From assembly GCA_024362935.1 (NCBI GenBank), contig JANCRA010000019.1, positions 154,001 to 218,000 of the forward strand: 64,000 nucleotides of DNA, written 5' to 3'. Made by a program: the position numbers and the translations under genes. Of this stretch, positions 51,591 through 63,369 are shown in pieces. This DNA comes from Setophaga petechia. Its lineage: Eukaryota; Chordata; Aves; Passeriformes; Parulidae. Positions within the stretch are counted from its first letter, which is position 1. Every line of letters starts with the position of its first letter. The notes under the pieces are model-generated. The model was not told the DNA's origin. It saw only the letters and a list, made by a program, of their open reading frames with translations, and searched no databases.

Positions 51591-52455
51591 GTGAGATCAG
51601 ATGCAGCCAGCGATCCAAAGGATCAGTCAAATGGTTTCACATGGAACTTCCTCTCCAATGGCACTTACAGCCTTGCCAGCAAAGCCAATGTCCTTTAGGG
51701 CTTGCACCCAGGACACTGAGTGTAGGAGTGTTCCCACATGAACTCTGGCAGTTCTTTATCAGTAAAGTCAAGGAAAAAGAGATGATAACGCAGCCAGGCA
51801 TGAGAAGACCTTTGTAATGGGGTCATTAAGATCAGCCTGAGAGTACATTCACAAATATCATGACAACATTGTGGATGCTAAGTGCTATCTAAAAAATGCA
51901 CTCCTGTCTAAGTGCTAGTATTAGACAAGGTGCATTCTTGTCAAATACTGTTTGGTCCAGTAATTGAAAAGGATCATTAAACATTTACTGAAAGTCAAAC
52001 CGGCAACACAAGGATGAATGGAGCTGTACTTGAATACCCCATAGCTGTCACTGATACCACAGATTATGTGGCAGCACATTTCAGGTTTGCAGGAAAGGAG
52101 AGTCAGTCTTCACAAACACACATACATGCAGCTAAGGAAGGTGACATTGAAAGGGGACACTTTTGCATGTGAGATCATCCTCTGTGATCTTGTCTTACAG
52201 CACTGGATGTCAAGTTGTAGCAAAGCATTGATATTTGCACTTGCACTCCATTCATACAGACACACCTACAGAATTTTTCACATGAATATTTGATATGACA
52301 ACAGATTTGGTATCAAGTAGGCAGAGTTTGAATTATTTGTTTTCCTAGAGCATTTTATTTTTTTATTATTTAATGAATGCTGACTTTGCGATTGGAGCTG
52401 GATAATCACAAAGTAAGCCTTAACTCCAATGTGCTCAAGAGCTGACCTAATGAAG
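51591..52455. other. No gene seen
   Basis: Unique AT-leaning sequence. Nothing recognised except the candidate exon upstream and the CR1 downstream. Confidence 0.5.
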
Positions 52456-52592
52456 TCATAGAATCCTAGACTGGTTTGGGTTGGAAGGGACCTTGAAGAC
52501 CACCTGGTTCCAACTCCCCTGTTGTGGGCAGGGACATCTTCCACTAGACCAGGTTGCTCAAAGTTCCATCCAAACTTGGCCTTGGTTGGCCT
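52456..52592 (-). mobile_element. CR1 LINE 3' end, minus strand
   Basis: TCATAGAATCCTAGACTGG, then TTTGGGTTGGAAGGGACCTT, GAAGACCACCTGGTTCCAAC, GGGCAGGGACATCTTCCACT and AGACCAGGTTGCTCAAAG is the complement of the classic CR1 3' end. Only about 135 bp remain (5'-truncated). Confidence 0.95.
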
Positions 52593-55500
52593 TCATGGTT
52601 TTGAGGAATTCTAGCCTACATTAAATTCTGATGCATGATGTTGTCTCAACATAATCTTCAAGATTAACCAGACTGGCACCAAACCTACAGATGAACACTG
52701 AGATAGTCTCCTGGTAAAACAGACCACGGTTCAGAGTCAAACCCAGGGTCAGAGTTTCTACAAACTCCCACCTCTCTTCTCCCCTCCTCTTATCAACCCC
52801 TCAGCTGCAGCAGACAGAACTTTTCTCAAGATTTGATGTGACGTATTTAAGATGTGAAAACAACAGAGGAAAAATTAAAATGTTTGTGATCCATTATGCA
52901 GAAGGCTCATATTCTGCATGAAAATATTATTTACTTGAGTTTTCTATTCTAAAACTTGATTTTGTATTCAAGATTTAAGGTCTCCATGGAGGTGGAAAAA
53001 CACTTTGAGACTCTGAGGTTTTGAAATGCTGAATTGCCTTGTATAAGATAAAATCGATATTTGGGGGAAAAAAAGCAAAGTGGAAATTAATGTTCTTGTA
53101 ATAGGTGAGTAGCTTTTACACAATTATTTCATGGTGATAGACTTGGTTTTGATGTAGCTTAATTAGCAGAATATAAATTATATATTTTTTTTAAAGATGT
53201 GCATATGTATATTACAAGATTTTTTTTATTTCATTGTGGAGCAAACCATTTGATGTGGCTCTGCAAAAAGCTCTAATACACATCAAAAAGCAATCAACAA
53301 ACTCTTTGAGTACATCAAGCAGGATAATTTAGATGGTTTTTAATCAGGATTATGAAAATATAATTAGGTGGTTTCATGTTGGTTGGTGAGTGCATAGGGA
53401 AAAGTGATTCTCCAAACAGAAAAATATGGATAACATTACCCAGGAGCCATGAAACAACCACACACCCATGCATACACAAACCAAACAGAAAAGACTTCTG
53501 GCCTGCTTCTCCCGTAGATCAGCAGGTAACATGTTTAAATAGAATGTCATTTCCTTTAGGATGTCAGGAAGATTCTTATTTAACAGACAGATTACACAGA
53601 AGGAGCTTTGGAAAAATGCCCCTTTTTAATGTGCTTGAAATCATTAGTCTGCAGTTTAATAAAATAAAATCCTCTTTTCAGAATTTAGTCAATGAGCAGA
53701 AGATGCACTTTGGGTCTAATCAAACTAGAGTTTTACTGAAGGAAACAAGAGAGTGCTTTAACTATATCTGGGCCTCTAGTACCAGAGCAAATGGCACATC
53801 TGTTGGCAGGGTATTCAGGTGAAGCCTTCTCTCTTCAACCACTATTCCTTAATTCCAAGGAATACTGACTAAAGACTCCCTTCTTAAGAGCTGCCAATCT
53901 AACCAACCTCATCTTTTCAGGTTCTCTTCTTACATTCTCAGTGCTCAAAGCTTCCCTGTGGTTTTAGTTCTTTTTGATGTGCTGATCCTGATCTCTATTT
54001 TCCAAAATCTAACTTTTCTCTATAGCATTTGATTAATCCTGAACACTGTGTGCCATGTGCCATGATATTCACCCACTTACATAAAAGTATCTTAAATATT
54101 TGAAGCGTTATTCTCAAGTCCTTTACTTTTATGTGCTAGCATTACATTTCTGGTTGTCTGTGAGCACTGAGCAGATGTTCTCACTATTCATAGATCCATC
54201 TTCTGGCTGGATGTAGATAATCCATAACCCCACAGTACCCTCAGAACACGCCTGTCTGTACATAATCCTCACACCAATACTCCTTCTGTCACGTTCTTCC
54301 CTCATCTGACTGGTTCTGGCAAAACAAGGTTACCACTGTCAGCTTGCCAATACATTAAAGAATTAGAGAGACATATTTTTTACTTTTTGCTGTAGTGAAA
54401 ACTGCCTACTTTGTCCTTTCTCCTTTTTGCCTTTCCTCACTGGGTCCTATTTCTTGCGCCGAGAGAGTGATTATCCCTGTAGTGATGGCTAGAGATATCT
54501 CAATAATCTCCTACAATCTCATGTGGATCCCTAACAAATACTCTCCCCATTTCACACCAAAGGCTAGATCTGTTTTCAGTGACTTAGAGGAAATGCATTT
54601 CATACTGTTATACGGATAAAAAAATTACTTCAGATGCCTTTTAAGCACTCTGATAACTTTTCTTAAAATTTAGACACATAGTTTTGATAGGAATCCTATA
54701 GAATAATATATTGGGTGAAGAAAAAAATACCAAGTTTGTAGATGCCTGAAAGTGATTTGAGGTTTTTTGTCAGTTAAACATGAGTTAACAGTGTGCCCTT
54801 GGAGGCTCTTATGAAAGAAAATGCCACCTTTGAGTCAGTCAGTCTGAAGTCAAAAGTAAAGTACTTATGTGCTGAAATAACAATCACAGAACACAGTGTA
54901 GGTGAAAGTCAGAAATTTGGTTTTTTAAGACTAAATGAAAAAGCAATTAAGTGCCCTTTAATTTAAGAGCAAAGGGAATGATAGAAGTCACTGCCCAGAG
55001 CATGGCTCAGCTTCGCAAGGTAAGAGCAAAAAGGGCAGGAGCAGAGAGCAGACCAGCCGCTCTCCCGGCTGAAGTTGTGAGTGAAACAGCTGAGGGGGTT
55101 GCATGTTGTAGGTGGATGTGTGAGGGAATGAAAAATAATGAGAAAAGAGAAGACATTGGGAAAGCCACCTGCAGGAATGGAATGGTGCAGTGTCAGGGGG
55201 TGAAACAAAAATGCAGTTCTCCTTGGCTGAGTGCTCCCTGAAAAGAGAGAGACTTTCACTTCCAAACATGGAACTTCTTTGCTTGTTCCTGCCTTGCTGT
55301 AACAACACGTTGCTGTAATAACAATCTCTGGAAATAAACAGGGCCTTTCCCAGAGAAATCCTGGGTTCCTATCATCCTCTTCCATTCCTAATGCAACAAA
55401 GACAGTAAGGCCCAGATTTTGGATAGCTACTTGTACCATGGGGACAAAAATACTAGCTGGCATCAAAGCCTGTGCTGCACAGATTAGATCTTCTTATCAA

Positions 55501-55620
55501 GAGTTAGAGACATGAAGAACTACTGCTCTCTGCCCGGGAGGATGCGGTCCATGCCTTCCCATGTGCTGTTGCAGTCAGCATTGCTTTCTTCCTTTTGGAA
55601 GACTGCTAAAAACTCTGGCC
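52593..55620. other. No gene seen; unique AT-rich sequence
   Basis: A 148 aa plus frame at 53376-53822 and a 167 aa minus frame at 54963-55466 are the longest. Neither has a recognisable domain, signal peptide or neighbouring exon signals that convince me. Confidence 0.45.
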
Positions 55621-55692
55621 TGAGCTGTTACTGCTGAAGTGAATGGGAGTTTTGCCATTGACTTCAAGGAGACAAGAAGCAAATCGGGCCCT
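55621..55692 (+). repeat. Old short interspersed repeat (GGGCC-GATT family), copy 3
   Basis: GCTGAAGTGAATGGGAGTTT, then TGCCATTGACTTCAAGGAG and AAATCGGGCC is the clearest copy in the window. The reverse complement of this text appears at 41152-41212. The CCATTGACTTCAA core is shared. Confidence 0.65.
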
Positions 55693-56069
55693 CTGCTTGC
55701 AAATCCAGTCTTTATAGTCCTTTCCAGATACTAAATAAAACTGTGCTTGGAAGTAATTTCAATGCCAGCAAGCTGGCCAGTTTGCCATGGATTTAAAGGA
55801 TGGCCCAACAATGTAATGTTTATTAGGATACAAATAAAGTGTCTTCTTCACAGTGCAATGTGCAATTTCCTTCTCAGTAAAAATATAAAGGTGCCTTATG
55901 TGCAAACAATTTTAGCATTTCTGTTTTTATGCCATCTTACTGACAAGAAACTCCCAGCTGTTATAATTTGTCTCATCCTTCTCTCTCTTGTAGAACCAGC
56001 CTTTGTTCCTTTTTGCAGTGCCAGGGACTTGCTGAGCTCCACCTGATGTGATTTGTCCAGGCATTAATA

Positions 56070-56095
56070 ATGCATCTTCAAGATGCAAGATGCAT
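56070..56095. repeat. Nested palindrome built from GCATCTT words
   Basis: TGCATCTTCAAGATGCA at 56071-56087 is a palindrome around one central base. A second AAGATGCAT (56087-56095) can also pair with ATGCATCTT (56070-56078). It lies at the left edge of the CpG-rich region. Confidence 0.8.
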
Positions 56096-56685
56096 GAATT
56101 CCTTTAGTAACAGATCCGCCGGCAGACTGCCGCACCGTATTGTGCCATTTTCCCGAGATGGGGGAGGCAAGAGGGCCACACAGGCATCATGCACCACACA
56201 GGTCATCCAGCCTGGGAGCGAGGGGGCTCCTCTTATTACGAGGGGGTCACTACATCCTCAAGATGAGGTCAGGCTGACGATAATGAACATTACAGGAGAC
56301 GTTCCTCCAGCAGGCAGGTCCTTACTCGCCATCCAAGGAATCCCTGCGGGACGACCTGAGGTGTCCACACTGACAGTGACTTTAGGAGAGCTGGCAAGCA
56401 GGGTTCTAGTTCTGCCCCGCTGGCTAGTGCTGTCCCTAAACATTACCAAACCAAATCAGCTTTGCCTCCGAGCGCTCCTCTCAGCCTCCCCTTCCGTCAG
56501 GACAGCACAGGTCGGAGCTCGGCACCCGGAGGATGAGCTTTATGGACGGTGTGTGCTGCGGAGGGAGGCTCGCCCCGGCCGGACACCGCACCCGCCTAGT
56601 CCTCACCCACTCCCGGGCACCGCGGAGGGATCTGACGGCCACCTTCCGCACCAGACCCCCTCACTGCCGCTTTCCCCGTGCGCCA

Positions 56686-56721
56686 GTGTGTATGTGTGTG
56701 TATATATATCTATATCTATAG
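56686..56721. repeat. Compound TG/TA microsatellite
   Basis: GTGTGTATGTGTGTG is followed by TATATATATC and TATATCTATAG. It is an imperfect dinucleotide repeat inside the CpG-rich region. Confidence 0.9.
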
Positions 56722-56787
56722 ATCTCGTTTAATCGATGCGATCGCTCGCAGAGCCGCGCTCCCGGACCGCGGCTCGGCTCTGCCGGC

Positions 56788-56801
56788 GTAGCCATGGAAA
56801 C
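56788..56801. promoter_or_regulatory. RFX X-box-like site
   Basis: GTAGCCATGGAAAC matches the X-box form GTNRCC-N2-RGYAAC at all but one position. X-boxes are bound by RFX factors and are frequent in promoters of ciliary genes. Location inside the CpG island supports relevance. Binding is inference. Confidence 0.35.
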
Positions 56802-56857
56802 GGCTCCGGCTCCCGGCGTGGGGCCGACCTGCGGTCGCGGCCCAGGCCCCGCCAGCC

Positions 56858-57184
56858 CAGCCCCGGCACAGCCCCCGCACTGCCTCGGCACAGCCCTGGC
56901 ACTGCCCCGCACTGCCTCGGCACAGCTCCGCACTGCCTCGGCACAGCCCTGGCACTGCCCCGTACTGCCTCGGCACAGCCCCGGCACAGCTCCGCACTGC
57001 CTCGGCACATGCCCGGCACTGCCCCGCCAGCACAGCCCCGGCTCTGCCCCGGCACTGTTCCGGCCCTGCCAGCATTGTTCCACCCCCAGCAGCACAGTCC
57101 CAGCACAGCCCCGGCACTGCCCCGCACTGCCTCGGCACAGCCCCGTCAGCACAGTCCCGGCACAGCCCCGGCACAGCCTGGGCA
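56858..57184. repeat. GC-rich 10-11-bp minisatellite
   Basis: The array is built from variants of GCCCCGGCACT and GCCTCGGCACA, usually alternating, about 27-30 units with occasional 9-, 13- or 14-bp units. All six frames stay largely open. This generates Cys/Gly-rich minus-strand frames (up to 249 aa) and Pro/Ala/His-rich plus-strand frames (up to 289 aa) that should not be taken as proteins. Unit divergence is moderate, so it is an older array than the one at 39.74 kb. Confidence 0.93.
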
Positions 57185-57320
57185 CCATCACGTGTAGACA
57201 TTGTGTCCCCCAGGACTCGCAGGTGTTGCTGTCAGTGATCCACAAGGTCACAGACCGCAGGCGCAGCCCTGCCTTGCGGCTGTGTCGGTATGTGCCCACT
57301 ACAGGTACATTCTCTGCACA

Positions 57321-57968
57321 GAGGGGCCTGGATGTCCTGCTAGAGAACGAGCTGTCCGTGAACCAGCTGTCCAACACCAGTGGTATACTGGGATGTATTA
57401 GGAAGAGCATTGCCAGCAGGTTAAAGGAGCTGATCCTGCCCCTCTACTCAGCCCTGGTGCAGCCACGTCTGGAATGCTGTGTTCAGTTCTGGGATCCCCA
57501 GTACAAGAGAGACGTGGAGCTCCTGGAGTCCAGTGGAGGGCAACAAGGGTGGCTGGGGGCACTGCAGCATCTCTCTTACAAGGAATGGCTGATGCAGCCG
57601 GGCCTGTTCAGCCTCAAAAAGAGACAAGTCAGCAGGGATCTCATCAATGCTGAGACTAGGTAAATATCTAAAGGGAGAGTGTCAAGAAGATGAAGCCAGG
57701 CTCTTCTCAGTGGTGGCAAGCAATTGTATGTTTAATCAACAAGGCAGTGGGTAGAAACTGATGAACAGGGGTTTCCACCTGAATATGAGGAAGAACTTCT
57801 TTACTGTGTGAGTGACCGTGTACTGGAACAGATTGCCAAGAGAGGTTGTGGAGTTTCTCTCAGTGGAGATATTTAAGAATCATCTGGATGCAATCCTGTG
57901 CCATATGCACTAGGATGACCCTGCTTGAGGAAGGTTCAACCGACCTTTGCCATTCGGTGATTCTGTAA
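57321..57968 (+). mobile_element. CR1 LINE, 3' part with ORF2 C-terminus
   Basis: The open segment 57321-57663 translates with RGLDVLLENELSVNQ, SGILGCIRKSIASRLKEL, ILPLYSALVQPRLECCVQFW and QYKRDVELLE, then LSYKEWLMQPGLFSLKKRQV. This is the C-terminal end of CR1 ORF2 (ILGCIKRSMASR, ILPLYSALVRPHLEYCVQ, LFSLEKRRL). A stop at 57661 and later indels break it. The 3' UTR continues with GAAGAACTTCTTTACTGTG, CCAAGAGAGGTTGTGGAGT and GGATGACCCTGCTTGAGGAA, and ends in GATTCTGTAA. It is 5'-truncated, plus strand. Confidence 0.93.
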
Positions 57969-58380
57969 TACACACATACAAATAACCCATTTCTAAGACA
58001 ACATTTCTGGTAATGTTTTCAAGCTTCCCAGTGCCTGGCAGTGGTCAGACATCACTGAGGCCTTTGAGAGAGAGGAGATCCTTTCCCAAAGGCCTTGGCA
58101 ATCAGCAAGGGAACCATAAAGCTGTCAACACTGACAGCCAGTCTGCTCTGCCATCTACACATTACACAAAATTTGCTGTCAAAAGCCACCAAAGCTGGTG
58201 CAGGCAAGCTGTTTTGGTGTGGGCTGCAGCCAGCCATCACCTTGGGTTGATGGATGTCAGCCTTGTCCCCTCCACACACAAGCACCATCAAGTAAGGTGG
58301 GCTGTACTTAGTGTGACACTTCCTTTTGTTTGACAGACTTTTGAACATTTCAGGAAAAGATATGCATCTTCTTTTCATGT
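57969..58380. other. Spacer between two facing CR1 copies
   Basis: About 410 bp without recognisable features. Overlapping frames of 106 aa (plus) and 135 aa (minus, running into the CR1) are not supported. Confidence 0.5.
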
Positions 58381-58750
58381 TCACAGAATCATAGAATAGG
58401 TCAGGTTGGAAGATATCATAGTGGGTCACCTGGTGATCCTGGTCAACCTCCCTGTTCAAGCAGGGTCATCCTAAGACCACATAGCACAAGCTGTGTCCAT
58501 GTGGTTTTTCTGTGAGGGAGACACCACAACCTCTCTGGGCAATCTATTCCAGAACACAGTCATCCACACAGTAAAGAACTTCTTCCTCATGCTCATGCAG
58601 AGCTTCCTGTGCATCAGTTTCTGCCTGATACCTCTTCTCTTATTGATTGGCACCACCACTGTGTCCACCCTTTTGACACCAACCCTTTATGTACTCACCC
58701 ACATTAATGTAGTCCCCTTCTCAGTTATCTCTTTTTGAGACTGAACAGAC
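58381..58750 (-). mobile_element. CR1 LINE 3' part, minus strand
   Basis: TCACAGAATCATAGAATAGG, then GTCAGGTTGGAAGATATCAT, CAAGCAGGGTCATCCTAAGA, ACCACAACCTCTCTGGGCAA, CCAGAACACAGTCATC and AGTAAAGAACTTCTTCCTCA, ending near TTTTTGAGACTGAACAGAC, is the reverse complement of a CR1 of the same general type as the copy at 57.3-57.97 kb. The complementary strand still reads KNFFT..W..VFWNRLPREVV in the 58471-58668 frame. It is 5'-truncated at about 370 bp. Confidence 0.95.
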
Positions 58751-61184
58751 AATTTTTCTTTTTATATTTCTAAAATCACATTGCCATATTGTGTTTCTTT
58801 TTAAATAAAGGCCTTCCCCCAGGCTGTCAGTTGGGAAGAATATAAAAAGTTATCAATGTGTCTCGGAGACCAGTGAGGTGCCAACAGGTAGGGGAATAAT
58901 GGGAAAGATAGGAAAGGAGGTAAGTCTCTGTGAGGATCATTTTTAAGAATCCAAGGAAGACAAAAATTAACCAAAACCCTCCATCCTTTAATTGGACAAT
59001 AGTTTTCCCATTTTATCCACAGTGAACTTTATGGGATTCTTTTTGATTCCAGTCAAAATATTTCTGTTGCTTTCAATAGGAGTTTGACATGTTTTTTTGC
59101 ATGCACAAAATGTTTGTACATAAATTAATATCTAAAAAGACAGTGAAATGAAAACTCCTGTAAATTTTGTTTACAAAAAGCTTCCAAACTGTCTGCAGAA
59201 GTAATCTCGAAATCACTTTATATTTTTGGAGACTGCATCTACAGACCAGAAACAACAGACTGGGATTCTACTGATCCATCATGAGCAAACTGAATTACAA
59301 CTCACAAAAACTCTGATACACCATCCAGTCTGTAAGCAATACATAGGCTAAAATATATTCAGATTAACAAGTCACAGAAGAATTTATGTAGCGAATAAAA
59401 TTAATAGAAATTAAAATGTGGGCGTTGATCAACCACAATTAGGAAACAGAGCTAAATTCAATAAATCAGCTGTTTGCAACTAATAGTTTTCCTAGGTCTC
59501 ATGATAGATGTGGGTAAATGTTGACTGACTAATTATGACAACAGAACTGAAGAGAGTGCTGAGAAATCAAAATTAACTAGTGCCTTTCCTGAATTAGTGT
59601 CAGGATCTGTTGACACAGGTCTGCAGCATTGCTGTAAAATGTCCCGAGTTCACAGGCTGGGCTTTTTTCAATATGTGGTTTGTAAAAATCTGAAAAATCC
59701 TGATTTCTGTCTTGATATAAGGAAAGAAAAAGGCATAATTTTTTAATATTAAAATTTGACTGAGTTCTGGGCAACTGAAAAAGGGTTGCATGCTGTGAGA
59801 TATCAAACAGTCTTTCTTGCTCCATCATTTACTGCATTTTGAAGAGAAGAAATGTACCAGGCTCCTGTGAGTGGTGAGCTGGCCTTGCAGACCCTCCAAC
59901 ATATCAAAAGAAATGAAGCTTTCCACCAGGAGAGGCAAGGAAACAGCCAAAATATTACCTGACAGATCTGGCCTTGCATCAGGTTGGGTTCAGACTCAGC
60001 AGTTATCAGAGGCAGTGTTAAACTCCCTACCCATAGCTTCCATCTTTTTGGTATTAGGAGGATTTCTACACATGCCAAGGAATGTTTCATCAATCGGCAC
60101 CACACTGGATCCACTGCAAGAATTTTGTATAAGGAAATCTAGTTATTGTAAGTGCAAATACAATTTGAATGTCCCTTCTGATCCATGTGAATTTCTTCTT
60201 GTTGCTCCAGGAGGCTGGAAAGGATACTACAGTTTTCCTCATGTTAATTCTGGCAATATTTTATTCAAAAAAACTTTGTTAAAGGAATTCTTGAAAACAG
60301 AGTGAAATGATGGAAAGTGCCTTGTGCCTGGGTCACATATATGACTATTCTAAAAACAGACTTCCTTTTGTGTCAAGATTGGAGATTTTGAGATATTTTC
60401 TTGTCATATACTCAGATCTTTAAAATTTTGTATGAACTGCTATTCCAAGAACAACCCAATATGGATAAAGCTGACAATTTTACTCTGATGGATTTTTCAA
60501 AAGATTTATTTTGACTTCAGTTTTCATTAAACTTCAGTAGCCCTAATTTACTGGCACTTCAATTAAGCAGAATGGTTCGTTATTCATTACACTTTCTTCC
60601 CAAAAACATTTTGCATAACTATAATTCAATTAAGTTCTTGCTTTGCGAACCCTTTTGGTTTTAACGATTTCTGATTTTTGCATTTTTCAGAGCAGGGTGA
60701 AAATGTTTAACATTTCTTCTGAATGTTGGTTTTGTATGTAGGAATTGGAGCTCCAGGTTACAAATGTCAGACAGGATTACCACAATTTACATCACAGGAG
60801 ACATAGGGCCAGCCCTAGTCCAACACAGGATGCTTCCTAAAATTGCCAAAATTATCTATTTCCTACCATCTTCTGCAACCCTTGTCATCACTGTCAGATG
60901 TTCATTGAGACCCGTCAAATATTTCTCAGACAAATGTCATGCTGAATAACTCCCTTTCTCTCTTACCGAGGAAGTTTGATTAGAAGTCCTCAACTGGCAA
61001 CACCATTTGCAAAATCTGTCTCAGGAATGGTGAGCTCAAGGTGAAATAGCAAAGGGGCTTCACAGAGCACTTGATGGGGACAGCCTCACAAGAGCCCTGC
61101 CAAAAACACAGCAAGGCACTGACCTTGGCCAGCAGCTCCCTGACCAGGGAGCATGGAAGATTAGTGGGCAAAGAGAAAAAGGCT
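58751..61184. other. No gene seen; AT-rich unique sequence
   Basis: A 144 aa plus frame (59871-60305) overlaps a 103 aa minus frame (59803-60114) with no domain on either strand. No repeat was recognised. Confidence 0.45.
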
Positions 61185-61574
61185 TATGGGGCATGGCTGA
61201 GGGAACTGGGGTTGTTTAGCCCAGAGAAAAGGAGGCTTAGAGAAGACCTTATCACTCTCTACAACACCCTAAGAGGAGGTTGTAGCAAGGTAGGTATCTG
61301 TCTCTTCTACAGAGAAGTAACAGGACAAGAAGAAACGGCCTCAGGTTGTGCTAGGGGAAGTTTAGATTGGATGTTTGCGAGAAAGGGCTGTCAAGCATTG
61401 GAACAGGCTGCCCAGGGAAGTGGCTGAGTCACCATCTCTGGAGGTGTTTGTTTATAAGAAGAGTAGCTGTAGCACTTAAAAACATGATATGGTGTAGTTG
61501 GCAGTGCTGGGTTAATGGTCGGACTCAACCTTAGAGGTTTTTCCGAGCCTGAAAGATTCTATGATTCTATGATT
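61185..61574 (+). mobile_element. CR1 LINE, 5'-truncated, 390 bp
   Basis: GGCTGAGGGAACTGGGGTTG, TTTAGCCCAGAGAAAAGGAG, AGACCTTATCACTCTCTACA, AGTTTAGATTGGATG, GCATTGGAACAGGCTGCCCA and GGGAAGTGGCTGAGTCACCA run in order, ending in GATTCTATGATTCTATGATT. The ORF2 C-terminus is still readable (LRELGLFSPEKRRLREDLIT). A short deletion removes the usual ATTAGGAAAAATTTCTTCAC block after TTTAGATTGGATG. It is closest in wording to the 17.8 and 21.9 kb copies and different from the 57-58 kb pair. Confidence 0.96.
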
Positions 61575-63369
61575 TCAAGACTTCTGTGCGCTGTGTATTC
61601 CCCCTGCCCTTGCACACCTCTTGAAGAGTTGGACATAGCTGTTGTTCAGGCATAACCCTATGAATGCCTAGACATGAGAAGGCACAACACCTCGCCTGTA
61701 GATGTTGTGCTATTGACAGTCACGGGAATGACCAGGAGGGTAAGCACTGCTAAACTCAAACACATCAGAGCTGGGAAGAATGCCTGATTACAGCTGCCTG
61801 CACCAGATCCCGGCGGTAGCAGAACCAATGCATTCAGGCAAGGTGATACAGGTCACTGTTGCTGGGGTAGCAAGGGAAAGATAAGAAAGTGAGAAGAGAA
61901 GGGCATCTCTGCCTTGCTGCCCAGGCCGCCAGGCAGATAAACCACAACCAAGAGAGCCTGGCTGGCTGCAGTGGAGGTGGTCCCTTGACATCCCCGAGGC
62001 AGCCCAGGCCATGGCAGAGGATCCAACCATCAAGGAAGCAGCTGGCCTTAGCAGGCAAAAAAAAAAAAAAAAAGCAAAACAGAACAGAGCCAGAGGCAAC
62101 AGCAGTGGAAGAGGCAGGGGGGAGCTGGTCTAAGAGCTGTTTATTCAGCAACCCTACCACTGCCCCGTACAACCCACCACAAACACAATCCATTTTTGTA
62201 GGTACATGCATTTTATAGTAAAAAGTTATGGAGCTTTAATGTCTCCTTAACTGCTTTCATCTATAAATATTAGGAGGCAGACTGTCTTTTCTCTATACAC
62301 AATTTCATTACAATAGAGTGCATCCCAGCTTTGCAAAGCCCTAGTCATCTATTTGCCTAGGGTAAGTAATTTCTTCTGACAGACAAGAATATTCAGACTT
62401 TCTTTCTCAACATTTACAGAGATGCAGGGAGATTTGGGGGCTCACTGTGGTAAATGTTCAAGATTTTAAGAAACTCACAACATTTCAATATTCTAATGAT
62501 CTCCTGAAGGTTACGCTGTTACAGCTTTTTTTTGTTGCTTATTCATTTGGGGTTACATCATTATGTAGCCTGGTATGATATAGTTTTATTTGCATCAAAG
62601 AATATCAAACTAGAGTATGTACAAAGGCAGTAATGGTAATTGTTTCTGCTAAGTATTTAGTGCTTTAACCAAATTTGGCTGTATACTGTGCAAGGATTTT
62701 AATCACTGCACTATTAGATGAAAGGACAGTAGAGGCAATTCCCCCTTTTCTCCCCTTCCCTCTAATCTTCATCACAGGTATCAGCATTCTACTTGGAGAC
62801 TAAGAAAACCTTTTATTTGTGGATCTCAGAAAAGATGAGACTGACACAGAGGCCAAATGTTGCCAAGGTTATTAAAGATGTTCAGAGAACACGAACTCTA
62901 GAAATCCACTATAAGGTGGATCTTTAGCACCTCCAGACACATTCAGGAGTTTTAGGGTCACAAGTCTAAACTCGGGCACCGCAGGTAGACTAAGCAGTGT
63001 TAGGTACCTGATCTTTTTTTTTGCATCTAACCCCAAAGTATATTCTAAAGAGTACAGGATATGACTCCACAGCTTTGACCATGACCCTGATTTAATAACT
63101 TCTTGCACATTGGAAGGCATTTATTCTTAGGCCAAAATTCATCATCTCTATGAAACACTGCCATGCTTTGCACTGGTTTGCTAGAATTAAGTCTCCACTT
63201 CAGAGAAAAAATATGAATTTTAACTGGTTTTGCTGTAACTTTAATTGGTTTTAACTGACTCCTTGATCTCTTCAATTGTTAAGTTGCTTATGAAAAAAAA
63301 ATTATTCATTGTCCCTGAACTGATGTGGTGACTGTGCCAACAGCCTTTTGAGAAGCCTGCTGTCTCTAT
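61575..63369. other. No gene seen
   Basis: A17 tract at 62057-62073. A 125 aa minus frame (61834-62211) and a 109 aa plus frame (61889-62218) cross this tract and have no recognisable domain. The rest is AT-rich unique sequence. Confidence 0.45.

Larger units (their letters stand above)
56100..57210. promoter_or_regulatory. CpG island, possible promoter
   Basis: CpG dinucleotides, scarce elsewhere, become dense from about 56460 (GGTCGGAGCTCGGCACCCGG, CTCGCCCCGGCCGGACACCG, GCGATCGCTCGCAGAGCCGC) and remain frequent through the adjoining minisatellite; 56100-56400 is a weaker shoulder. A CpG island in otherwise CpG-poor avian DNA is the best evidence for a promoter here. Direction is not clear. 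GTAGCCATGGAAAC (56788-56801) resembles an RFX X-box. The ATG at 56794 has a good context (GCCATGG), but its frame runs into the repeat array. No convincing first exon with a donor site was identified. Confidence 0.6.

Noticed and set aside
53376..53822. 148-codon plus-strand frame
   Set aside because: No domain is recognised, the composition matches surrounding AT-rich DNA, and no splice or promoter signal supports it.
54963..55466. 167-codon minus-strand frame
   Set aside because: No domain, and a competing plus-strand frame covers the same interval. Treated as chance.
56661..57410. 249-, 161- and 132-codon Cys/Gly-rich minus-strand frames
   Set aside because: They are translations of the 11-bp GC-rich minisatellite. 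Several overlapping frames are open at once, which is a repeat artefact.
59577..60305. Overlapping 144-codon plus and 103- and 83-codon minus frames
   Set aside because: They looked vaguely protein-like on the minus strand, but no family could be recognised and the frames are disjoint.
62057..62073. A17 tract (also 1725-1740, 11115-11129 and 18432-18445) as tails of processed pseudogenes
   Set aside because: Upstream sequence showed no recognisable cDNA-like coding content and no target-site duplication was found.
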